64,000 bases of DNA from Lacipirellula parvula. Lineage in GTDB: Bacteria; Planctomycetota; Planctomycetia; Pirellulales; Lacipirellulaceae. Below the pieces are notes generated by a model. The model made no database searches, was not told the DNA's origin, and worked only from the letters and a program-made list of their open reading frames with translations. How positions within the stretch are numbered: the first letter of the stretch is position 1; every line of letters starts with the position of its first letter. The translations under genes were made by a program, and so were the position numbers. Below, piece after piece: positions 1-7,330 of the stretch. The stretch is taken from NCBI RefSeq assembly GCF_009177095.1, contig NZ_AP021861.1:1-64000 (forward strand), read 5' to 3'.

Positions 1-122
1 GCCTCTGGAGAGAGATCGGACCGGTGTTAGATGAGCAGAACGCTTGTTGTAGCCCTGGACTCTGCCCGGGGGTAGCAGTTCGCGGGGCCTTCGCCGACTG
101 GAATGGCTAGCGACCCCCGTGG

Positions 123-716
123 CTAGGCCTCGATGGCGACGCGGGGGGCGGTGCGTTCGGCGTCGTTTGCTAGCTCGAAGTAGCTACCTCGTTCGACGTT
201 AAACATACTCGCCACGAAATTGCTGGGGAACGTATCGCACAGCTGATTCATTTCGCGGACGTTGGCGTTGAAGAAGCGGCGGGCGGCGGCGAGGCGGTCT
301 TCCGTGATGGCGAGCTCTTGCTGCAGCGCGAGGAACTGCGTGTCGGCCTTCAACTGCGGGTAGTTCTCGACGACCGCGAAGAGTTGCTTCAGGCCGATGG
401 CGAGCGCCGTTTCGTCGACCGCTTGCTCGGCGGCGGCGCCATGGTTGGCGGCGGCCGTATTGCGGAGGCGGACGACCTGCTCGAGGACGCTGCTTTCGTG
501 GGCGGCGTAGCCCTTCACCGCGGCGACGAGGTTGGGGATGAGGTCGTAGCGGCGTTTGAGTTCGACGTCGATGTCGGCCCAGCTTTCGCGCATGTGCTGG
601 CGAGTGCTGACGAGGCGGTTGAACGTGGCGATGAGCCAGATGAGCGCAAGGAGCGCGACCACGCCGACGGCGATCAGGGCGATGAAGGCGGGGCTCATGT
701 CGGTGGATTGGTCCAT
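123..716 (-). CDS. lemA: LemA family membrane-anchored protein
   Basis: A 197-residue protein with one N-terminal membrane segment (about residues 9-30) followed by a long helical, probably cytoplasmic-facing or periplasmic bundle. The stretch SWADIDVELKRRYDLIPNL (about 45-63) is the hallmark of the LemA family, and the C-terminal FFNANVREMN and FP...F blocks also fit. Length is normal for LemA. The biochemical role of LemA proteins is not settled. Downstream of many lemA genes lie TPM or DUF3137-type genes, and here two membrane-anchored paralogs lie just upstream on the same strand, which suggests a functional set. The TAG stop lies in a degraded palindrome (GACCCCCGTGGCTAG) like the CTAG repeat family found elsewhere in the window. 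Confidence 0.93.
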   Translation of the reverse strand: MDQSTDMSPAFIALIAVGVVALLALIWLIATFNRLVSTRQHMRESWADIDVELKRRYDLIPNLVAAVKGYAAHESSVLEQVVRLRNTAAANHGAAAEQAVDETALAIGLKQLFAVVENYPQLKADTQFLALQQELAITEDRLAAARRFFNANVREMNQLCDTFPSNFVASMFNVERGSYFELANDAERTAPRVAIEA

Positions 717-743
717 GGCGGTGGTAAGTGGGATGCGGTGCGT

Positions 744-772
744 GCCCCCGGTTTGAAGAACCGGGGGCTAAT
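744..772. repeat. palindrome, GGTTTGAAGAACC family
   Basis: GCCCCCGGTTTGAAGAACCGGGGGC hairpin followed by TAA; reversed it begins TTAG. It contains the stop codon of the leftward gene ending at 768. Further copies at 1527-1554 and 47692-47766. Confidence 0.85.
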
Positions 773-1484
773 TGGTTGTTTGGCGGCGGGTGGCTAGGTC
801 GGCGATCACGTGGCGGGGCCAGTGTTCGAAGAACTCGGTCGACCATTGGATCGTCGCGGCGAGGTCTTCGACTTCCAGGATACCGCCATGATAGAGGCAG
901 CACTGGCTGCCGCGGAAGTCGACCGTCGGCGGCGTCGTGGCGAGCATGAACTCCATTACCTGCGGCGAGACGACGTCGTACGCGAACCGCTTGTCGCTGC
1001 TCTTCACGTGAAAATCGCGACTGAACTCGACCGATTCGAAGTCGATGTCTTCGAAACCGATGGCGCTTGCGATGCGATCGAAGAATCTCTCTTTGCGAAT
1101 GAAGAGATCGGGGGCCGTCGCGTAAGGGCTGTCGAGAATCACGTAGCTGAGGAGGTGGGTTTGAGTCGTCGTCGTTTTGCCGTTGGAGGAGGTTGTTTGG
1201 TAATGGAAGTCGCCGTACTGGAGAGGCCAGTCGTCGCCGGCGATGACGACGCTGCCACGGGTAGTGTTGTATGCGTAGCGAGAATGACCGTTCGTGAAGA
1301 CCGAGAAGTGGCTGAAACGGGCGTCGTGCGTCGAGTCGTTCGACGGATCGAAAGTCCAGCCATGCTTCGCGGCGAGGCGGAGCAACGCGAGTTGCCGCTC
1401 TTGCTGACGTTTGCGCGAATAGATCACGCTCGCGATGAACAGCGCTGCGACGATGGTGATGATGAGAAAAGTGAAGGGTGGCAT
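768..1484 (-). CDS. membrane-anchored protein, DUF3137-like, copy 1
   Basis: A 238-residue protein with a single N-terminal transmembrane helix (about residues 4-22), a basic RKRQQERQ stretch and then a soluble domain. It is a clear paralog of the next gene: both share RYAYNTTRGSV, PLQYGD.HYQT, SYVILDSPYA, DLFIRKE.FFDRIASAIGF, VKSSDKRFAYDV and QWSTEFFEHWPRHVIADL. The SSDKRFAYDV..P..MEFML segment resembles the DUF3137 family often found beside LemA, but this is a pattern judgement, not a search result. It lies between lemA and the second copy on one strand, so the three may be co-transcribed. The stop codon is provided by the palindrome at 744-772. Function unknown. Confidence 0.82.
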   Translation of the reverse strand: MPPFTFLIITIVAALFIASVIYSRKRQQERQLALLRLAAKHGWTFDPSNDSTHDARFSHFSVFTNGHSRYAYNTTRGSVVIAGDDWPLQYGDFHYQTTSSNGKTTTTQTHLLSYVILDSPYATAPDLFIRKERFFDRIASAIGFEDIDFESVEFSRDFHVKSSDKRFAYDVVSPQVMEFMLATTPPTVDFRGSQCCLYHGGILEVEDLAATIQWSTEFFEHWPRHVIADLATRRQTTN

Positions 1485-1526
1485 CGGCGGCGTATGTGGA
1501 GCAAGCGGGCCGAAGGCTGGCGTTTG

Positions 1527-1554
1527 GCCCCCGGTTTGAAGAACCGGGGGCTAA
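1527..1554. repeat. palindrome, GGTTTGAAGAACC family
   Basis: Near-identical to the copy at 744-772 and in the same position relative to the paralogous gene: it supplies the TAG stop at 1551-1553. Confidence 0.85.
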
Positions 1555-2285
1555 GTTGACGCTTGTTGGCGGGCGGCTAGATCGGCGATGACGTGGCGGG
1601 GCCAGTGTTCGAAGAACTCGGTCGACCACTGGATCGTCGCGGCGAAGTCCTCGGCCTTCAGCACGCTGCCATGATAGAGGCAGCACTTGGCGTCGCGGAA
1701 GTCGACCGTCGGCGGCGTCGTGTCGAGCATGAATTCCATCATCTGCGGCGAGATGACGTCGTAGGCAAAACGCTTGTCACTGCTCTTCACGACGAACTTG
1801 CGGCTGAACTCGACCGACTCGAAGTCGATGTCGGGGAAGCCGATGGCGCTGGCGATGCGATCGAAGAAGCCTTCTTTGCGAATGAAGAGGTCGGGGGTGC
1901 CGGCGTAGGGGCTTTCGAGGATCACGTAGCTGAAGACATGCGTCTGGGTTTCGGTTTTGGTGTTCCCTTCGCTGTCGGTGCTCGTCGTGGTCGTCTGGTA
2001 GTGGTAGTCGCCGTATTGCAGCGGCCACTGGGCGTCGGCGATCGTCACGCTGCCGCGGGTGGTGTTGTAGGCGTAGCGCGACTCGCCGGTGGTGAAGAGC
2101 GAGAATTGAGGGAACCGCTTGTCTTGCGCGTAGTCGTACGACGGATCGAATTGCCAGCCGCGACTCGCAGCGAGTTGTTCGAGCGCGAGCCGCCGCGCCT
2201 TCTGCTGTTTGTAGGAGTAGATGGCGCCGCCAATGATCAACGCCGCGAAGGCGACGAAGATCAGGATCATGAAGACAGGTTCCAT
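1551..2285 (-). CDS. membrane-anchored protein, DUF3137-like, copy 2
   Basis: A 244-residue protein with one N-terminal membrane helix (about residues 4-24), tandem to and clearly paralogous with the gene at 768-1484; the two are collinear over their whole length with only small gaps. The main difference is a slightly longer loop (STDSEGNTKTETQTHV) where copy 1 has SSNGKTTTTQTHL. The DUF3137-like region covers about residues 150-215. First gene of a probable three-gene minus-strand unit ending in lemA. Its TAG stop lies inside a palindrome (1527-1554) that is almost identical to the one ending copy 1, so the duplication may have carried gene and repeat together. Function unknown. Confidence 0.82.
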   Translation of the reverse strand: MEPVFMILIFVAFAALIIGGAIYSYKQQKARRLALEQLAASRGWQFDPSYDYAQDKRFPQFSLFTTGESRYAYNTTRGSVTIADAQWPLQYGDYHYQTTTTSTDSEGNTKTETQTHVFSYVILESPYAGTPDLFIRKEGFFDRIASAIGFPDIDFESVEFSRKFVVKSSDKRFAYDVISPQMMEFMLDTTPPTVDFRDAKCCLYHGSVLKAEDFAATIQWSTEFFEHWPRHVIADLAARQQAST

Positions 2286-2489
2286 CGGCGGCGTTTCGGC
2301 GGTGGGTGAAGTGGCGGGGACTGGGGAATCGTTGAGACTAATTCGCTGGATGGGACAGAATCTTGCCGGGCGGCGGCTTTCCGCGGGTGGTTCGCAATGG
2401 TCGGTGCGGGCGGGATGGCGTATCCTTCAGGGCCCGGTTTCAACGACTCAAATCTACACCGTCTGACGGTGAATTCTAGCTCACGACCC

Positions 2490-3428
2490 ATGGCCCCGCC
2501 CCCCCGAACCAACAGTGTCGATGCCGCCCGGGCAGATGCCGCGGCGAACGCCGTCCGCGGCATGCGGGCGGCCCTCACGGCGATCGTCATCAGCGGGCTG
2601 CTGGGGGCGGTGAAATTCACTGCTGGCGTCTTGGGGCATAGCTACGCGTTGATCGCCGACGGAATCGAATCGCTCGTCGACATCGTCGCGTCGATCGCCG
2701 TGTGGGGCGGGCTGAAGGTCGCCGCGGCCGATCCGAGCCAACGGTTTCCGTATGGCTATGGCAAGGCGGAGCCGCTCGTGGGGCTCGTCATCTCAGCGGG
2801 GCTCGTGTGCGTCGCCGGGGTGCTTGCGGTGCAGAGCATTCACGAAATCCGCGCGCCGCATTTGGGGCCGGAGCCGTTCACGCTGCTGGTGCTCGTGCTG
2901 GTCATGGCGGTGAAGGAGATGCTGTTCCGCTGGCTGGTGAAGACCGGCAAGGAGATCGACAGCAGCGCGATGCAAAGCGACGCGTGGCATCATCGGAGCG
3001 ACGCGCTTACCTCGCTCGCGGCGTTCGTCGGCATCACGATCGCGCTGTGGGGCGGCAAAGGATATGAAGCGGCCGACGATTGGGCGGCGCTGGCGGCGTG
3101 CGGGCTCATTGCGTTCAACGGCGTGCAACTATTTCGTTCAGCGCTGCATGAAATTCTCGACGCGGCGCCGTCGGCGGAGGCGCTACAGAAGATTCGCTCG
3201 ATCGCGACGGCAGTGCCGGGGGTGACGGGGATCGACGATTGCCGCGCGCGGAAGAGCGGGCTGGGGTGGCTTGTCGATATTCATGTGGAAGTCGACGGCG
3301 AGATGCCGGTCCGCGAGGGGCACCGCATTGCGCATGCAGTGAAGGATGCGCTGTTGGCGAGCGATGCGGCGGTGCTCGATGCGCTCGTGCACATCGAGCC
3401 GAGCGGGCATGGGCCTTGTGACGTTTGA
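2490..3428 (+). CDS. cation diffusion facilitator family transporter
   Basis: Proton-coupled exporter of divalent metals (Zn, Fe, Co or Mn class) in the cytoplasmic membrane. The sequence shows the CDF fold: a first helix around ALTAIVISGLLGAVKFTAGV, the metal-site motif HSYALIADGIESLVD in TM2 (DxxxD), and the second site WHHRSDALTSLAAF in TM5 (HxxxD), followed by a cytoplasmic C-terminal domain with VHVEVD-like strand (DIHVEVDGEMPVREGH). The ATG at 2490 gives a 312-residue protein of usual CDF length; an earlier in-frame GTG/ATG near 2397-2415 would add about 30 residues with no family similarity. No Shine-Dalgarno is evident. The substrate metal cannot be told from sequence. Divergent from the lemA group. 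Confidence 0.93.
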   Translation: MAPPPRTNSVDAARADAAANAVRGMRAALTAIVISGLLGAVKFTAGVLGHSYALIADGIESLVDIVASIAVWGGLKVAAADPSQRFPYGYGKAEPLVGLVISAGLVCVAGVLAVQSIHEIRAPHLGPEPFTLLVLVLVMAVKEMLFRWLVKTGKEIDSSAMQSDAWHHRSDALTSLAAFVGITIALWGGKGYEAADDWAALAACGLIAFNGVQLFRSALHEILDAAPSAEALQKIRSIATAVPGVTGIDDCRARKSGLGWLVDIHVEVDGEMPVREGHRIAHAVKDALLASDAAVLDALVHIEPSGHGPCDV

Positions 3429-3457
3429 CGCTGGGGGCACGCGACGGCGTGGATACC

Positions 3458-3483
3458 GACCCCCGGGCGGAGCCCGGGGCTAG
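3458..3483. repeat. palindrome, CTAG-CCCCGGG family
   Basis: GACCCCCGGGCGGAGCCCGGGGCTAG type hairpin with a terminal CTAG, between the convergent CDF and recQ genes. Several copies in the window. Confidence 0.85.
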
Positions 3484-3493
3484 AGTGACGCGC

Positions 3494-5698
3494 TCAGCCT
3501 TCACGATTTGCGACGCAGGTGGCGACGATGCGGATCGGTTCGTAGGGAACTTCGCCGCCGAGGTGGTCGAAGATCGGCTTGAGGCCGACGAGGCCGACTT
3601 CGGCGATCGCGAGTTCGATCCGTTTCACCAGATCGTCCTCGACCCAGGGACTGGGATCTTGCACCTGCTCGTGCCGCAGGTACTCGCTGAGGTAGCCGGC
3701 AACCGTGGAGCGGGCGCGGCCCATTGCTTCCATCGTTTCTTCGATCGACGCGCCGCGGCGAAAGTGGGTGAACGCGGCGATTGACGAGGCGTTCGGGCCT
3801 TCGGCGCGCGTGCGCGGCGAGGCGACCGGCGTTGACGCGACTTCAGCAACGTCGACGGGGACGCCGCCTGTGGAGCAGTAGTCGACGATCGCGGTGATAA
3901 ACGCGTCGCCGTAGTCGTCGCGTTTGCGTTCGCCGACGCCGCGAACTTCGAGAAACGCGTCGAGCGTGCTCGGCCGGCGGCGGGCCATGTCGCGGAGGGC
4001 GGCGTCGCCGAACACCACGTACGGCGGAACGCCATGCTCGTTAGCGAGCGTCGTGCGCAGCTTGCGGAGCTCTTCGAACAGACCGCGATCAACCCCTTCC
4101 CAGTTATCGCTCGACGAACCGCTGCGCGAACGGCGTTCCTTCGCGGCTGGCGCCGGCTTGGTGAGTTGCGGACTCCCCTCCCCTTTGAGCACCGCGCGGC
4201 CCGCTTCGGTGAGTTCGAGCGTGCCGTACTCGCCCGCTTTGCGGAGGAACGATTGGCCGACAAGCTGCTCGACCCATTCGCGGATCGCCGAGTTGCGATG
4301 CTCGCTGAGCAGGCCGTAGGTGCTGAGGCGATCGTGGCCGAGTTCGCGGATGCGAGCTTCGTTCGAGCCGGCGAGAACCTTCGAGGTGTAGTCCGCGCCA
4401 AAGCGTTGGTCGAGCCGCAAGACGCACGAGAGAATCTTCTGGGCGAGCACGACCGGCTCTTCGACGAGGTTGAGCTCGCCGAGGCAGACGTCGCAGGCGC
4501 CGCAGTTGTCGTTTTCGAGCTCTTGGCCGAAGTAGTTGACGATTGCCTTGTGCCGGCAGGTAACGCCGCCGCAGAATCGTTCCATCGCGGCGAGCGATTC
4601 GAGAGCCCCGGCGTCGGCGCCATTCTCGCCCTTCTCGATGAGCTGCCGCCAGACGATCGCGTCGCGGCCGCTGTAGAGGAGCAGGCAATCGGCTTCGAGG
4701 CCGTCGCGACCGGCGCGACCGCTTTCTTGCACGTAGTGCTCGAGCGACTTCGGCATGCCGGCGTGGATGACGTAGCGGACGTTCGACTTGTCGATGCCCA
4801 TGCCGAAGGCGACCGTGGCAACGACGACGTCGGCCTCTTCGTCGAGGAAGGCGTCTTGATTGCGGTGGCGCTGGTCGTCGCTCAGGCCGGCGTGGTACGG
4901 CAACGCCCGGTAGCCGAGCGAGCGGAGGGCATCGGCCGTTTTGTCGACTTCCTTACGGCTGATGCAGTAGACGATGCCTGCCTCGCCCTTGCGTTGTTCG
5001 ACGAGTTGGCAGACCTCGGCGAACCGGTTCGCGGGACGGCGGATGCGGAAGTTGAGGTTCGGCCGATCGAACGAACCGATCAGCATCTGCGGATCGGCGA
5101 GGCCGAGCTGGTCGGCAATGTCGCGCTGGACGGCGTCGGAGGCGGTGGCCGTGAAGGCGTGGACGCTCGCCTTCGGGAAGACTTCCTTGAGGATTCGCAG
5201 GCCGCGGTACTCGGGGCGGAAGTCGTGTCCCCACTGGCTGATGCAGTGGGCCTCGTCGATGGCGATGAGCGAGAGGGGCGTTTGCTTGAAGAACTCAAGC
5301 GTCCGCTCGGCTAGCAAGCGCTCGGGGGCGACGTAAACGAGCTTTAACTTGCCGCGGCGGATTTGCTCGGCGACTTCGCGGCGTTCGCCGGCAGTGAGGG
5401 TGCTGTTGATCGCCGCTGCGGGGACGCCGCACGCGCGGAGGGCGTCGACCTGGTCCTTCATCAGCGAGATGAGGGGCGAGATGACGAGCGCGAGGCCGTC
5501 GCGGCAGACGGCGGGGGCCTGATAGCACAAGCTTTTGCCGCCGCCGGTAGGCAGGACGACGACCGAATCTTGCCCCGCCATGCCGGCGGACATCGCCTGT
5601 TCTTGCAGCGGCAGGAATGAGTCGTAACCCCAATAGCGGCGGAGCGCTTCGAGGAGTTGCGTGCGAACTGGCGGGGAGGATGCTAACTGGCTCGGCAT
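3494..5698 (-). CDS. recQ: ATP-dependent DNA helicase RecQ
   Basis: 3'-5' superfamily 2 DNA helicase of recombination and fork repair. The 734-residue protein has motif 0 (LPLQEQ), Walker A PTGGGKS (50-56), DEAH at about 148-151 followed by the RecQ loop HCISQWGHDFRPEY, and helicase motif VI QESGRAGRDG. A zinc-binding subdomain with CRHKAIVNYF...CGACDVC lies near 380-410. The winged-helix RQC region follows, then an HRDC domain (about 540-620, with HGVPPYVVFGDAALRDMA and FLEVRGVGERK). The last 90 residues (FRRGASIEETMEAMGRARST...) form a helix-turn-helix tail of the helicase C-terminal (HTH_40-like) type seen in longer RecQ proteins. Longer than E. coli RecQ because of this tail. It stands alone, convergent with the CDF gene. 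Confidence 0.96.
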   Translation of the reverse strand: MPSQLASSPPVRTQLLEALRRYWGYDSFLPLQEQAMSAGMAGQDSVVVLPTGGGKSLCYQAPAVCRDGLALVISPLISLMKDQVDALRACGVPAAAINSTLTAGERREVAEQIRRGKLKLVYVAPERLLAERTLEFFKQTPLSLIAIDEAHCISQWGHDFRPEYRGLRILKEVFPKASVHAFTATASDAVQRDIADQLGLADPQMLIGSFDRPNLNFRIRRPANRFAEVCQLVEQRKGEAGIVYCISRKEVDKTADALRSLGYRALPYHAGLSDDQRHRNQDAFLDEEADVVVATVAFGMGIDKSNVRYVIHAGMPKSLEHYVQESGRAGRDGLEADCLLLYSGRDAIVWRQLIEKGENGADAGALESLAAMERFCGGVTCRHKAIVNYFGQELENDNCGACDVCLGELNLVEEPVVLAQKILSCVLRLDQRFGADYTSKVLAGSNEARIRELGHDRLSTYGLLSEHRNSAIREWVEQLVGQSFLRKAGEYGTLELTEAGRAVLKGEGSPQLTKPAPAAKERRSRSGSSSDNWEGVDRGLFEELRKLRTTLANEHGVPPYVVFGDAALRDMARRRPSTLDAFLEVRGVGERKRDDYGDAFITAIVDYCSTGGVPVDVAEVASTPVASPRTRAEGPNASSIAAFTHFRRGASIEETMEAMGRARSTVAGYLSEYLRHEQVQDPSPWVEDDLVKRIELAIAEVGLVGLKPIFDHLGGEVPYEPIRIVATCVANREG

Positions 5699-6056
5699 GG
5701 GAGGGAATTTTAGCCGCGGCGGGCGATGGCGGGGAAGGAATTTTCTTGGGGAGTGGCGGGGGGCGAGATTGGGAAAGTGCTGTTTAGGCTAAAGCCGGGT
5801 TGTGGGAGGCGTCTCCGACGCCGATGCCGGTCACTACTCCAGGCGGTTTTCGGTAGCTCAACGCCGCTTCGGGGTCGGAGACCCCTCCCACAGGTTTTCT
5901 CAAGTCCCTCCCGCAGATTTACTGGCAACGCGGCCGGGTGTGACGGTTTTGTCGGCAGTTGGCCGGTGGTTTTCGGGCTGCAAAACTGTCGCTAACCTGC
6001 GGCCGAGCGGACATAATGGAAGGACTCGACCGAACTCCTCAGGAGCCGCACCGACG
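5699..6056. other. intergenic region between recQ and the metallopeptidase gene
   Basis: About 360 bases with no supported coding region. It holds an inverted pair of GGAG-type palindromes (5801-5893). The stretch 5990-6056 must contain the promoter and leader of the rightward metallopeptidase gene, but no convincing -35/-10 pair could be chosen. Confidence 0.6.
5801..5893. repeat. inverted pair of GGAG-type palindromes
   Basis: TGTGGGAGGCGTCTCCGACG on the left and the reverse-complement form ending CCTCCCACAG on the right, about 45 bases apart (BIME-like). Each arm is itself a small hairpin after GGAG. Confidence 0.85.
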
Positions 6057-7118
6057 ATGCGTCGACTTCTCTTTGCCGCCCTCGTGGCCATTGTAGCGCT
6101 CAGCTCGCACTCTGCGCGGGTGCTAGCGTTCGATTTGCAATTCACCATCCCGAACGATGGCGGGCAGTTCGATGCGAATGAGATGAACATCCTCAACGCG
6201 GCGCTAGTGCGCGTCGAGCGGATGTGGGAGATGGTGATCACTGGCTATCAGCCGGGGATCAATGTCGCGAGCGTGCCGATCACGATCTATCCGACGACGA
6301 GCGGACTCGCGGCGGCGAATTTTTCGAGCTTAGCATCTCCAGCCGATTCTCCGGTTTTTGCGGTCGCCACGAGCGGGTTTGTGAACGTCAACGTGAACGA
6401 GATTGAGAACTTCGCCAATTGGCAAGGCGTTGGCGCCAATGGGCGGAACTACATCGACGAGTTGCTGGCCCACGAAGTGGGGCATGTCCTGGGCATCGGC
6501 ACGCTGTGGACGGCGAACAACGTTTACGCGAACAACACATTCCACTACACCGGCGCTTACGGGTTGGCGGCGTATCAGGCAGAGTTCAACCAAGCGGTCG
6601 CCTATGTGCCGGTCGAGAACGCTGGCAACCCCGGCACGCCGAACTCGCATTGGGATCAACTGATGCGGAGCAGTCCGCAAGAGGGGAACCCGAGCGATCC
6701 CTTCTCGCTCGACCCGCGCGTCGGCGTCGTCGACCAGTATGGCCGCGACCGCGGGCTGGAGTTGATGACGGGCGCCATCGACCCCGATTATGGCGAGCCG
6801 TTCTTGTCGCGGTTCACGGTCGAGTCGATGCGCGACCTCGGTTACACCGTCGCGAAGTTTGAAGACTTCAACGGCGACGGCGTCGTGAATTTGGCCGACC
6901 GCGCGATTCTGATGGCGAACATGGGCGCCACCGGTTTGGAGATCGACAGCATTGCATTCGGCGATGCGAATCGCGACCGCGTCGTGAACGCGGCGGACCT
7001 GGCGCTGTGGCAAGCGGCGGCCGGCGTGCCGGAGCCGAGCGCGTGGGTGCTGGCGCTCGGCGCGGCGGCGGTGATTCGCCTGCGGCGGAAGATCGCGATG
7101 CGGCGTGAAGCCCCATAG
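6057..7118 (+). CDS. leishmanolysin-like metallopeptidase with dockerin-like repeats and PEP-CTERM signal
   Basis: A secreted, probably surface-sorted zinc peptidase of 353 residues. It starts with a signal peptide (MRRLLFAALVAIVALSSHSA, cleavage near VLA-FD), which is why the ATG at 6057 is preferred over upstream in-frame starts. The catalytic motif HEVGHVLGIGTLW (HExxHxxG) lies near residue 138 and a later SHWDQ gives a plausible third His ligand, as in M8 peptidases. Two calcium-loop units follow (DFNGDGVVNLADRAILM and DANRDRVVNAADLALWQ), a type I dockerin-like pair. The C-terminus is VPEPSAWVLALGAAAVIRLRRK, a PEP-CTERM sorting signal (VPEP, hydrophobic helix, basic tail) for EpsH/XrtA-type exosortase. 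The substrate is unknown and no exosortase gene is in the window. Confidence 0.88.
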   Translation: MRRLLFAALVAIVALSSHSARVLAFDLQFTIPNDGGQFDANEMNILNAALVRVERMWEMVITGYQPGINVASVPITIYPTTSGLAAANFSSLASPADSPVFAVATSGFVNVNVNEIENFANWQGVGANGRNYIDELLAHEVGHVLGIGTLWTANNVYANNTFHYTGAYGLAAYQAEFNQAVAYVPVENAGNPGTPNSHWDQLMRSSPQEGNPSDPFSLDPRVGVVDQYGRDRGLELMTGAIDPDYGEPFLSRFTVESMRDLGYTVAKFEDFNGDGVVNLADRAILMANMGATGLEIDSIAFGDANRDRVVNAADLALWQAAAGVPEPSAWVLALGAAAVIRLRRKIAMRREAP

Positions 7119-7317
7119 GGGCGGCATCATGTAGCCAGGGGCGTGAGCCCCTGGTAAACTTTGCATTGCTCTAAAGCCCTGAAAGGGCGCTGAAAGGGCG
7201 AAAGAGTTCCTGCCGCACCGCAGGAGTTATGTCGCCCCTCCGGGGCTCGCTTGCCTCAGATCGACGCAGACCAGGGGCTTGCGCCCCTGGCTACATTATT
7301 CCGCCCCTCTGGGGCTA
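7109..7317. repeat. inverted pair of GTAG-type palindromes
   Basis: GTAGCCAGGGGCGTGAGCCCCTGG at 7131-7154 and its near reverse complement (CCAGGGGCTTGCGCCCCTGG then CTAC) at 7271-7294; flanking GCCCCATAGGGGC and GCCCCTCTGGGGC hairpins extend the symmetry. It fills the space between the metallopeptidase and putA stops. Confidence 0.85.
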
Positions 7318-7330
7318 TCGCGCTTCTGTG

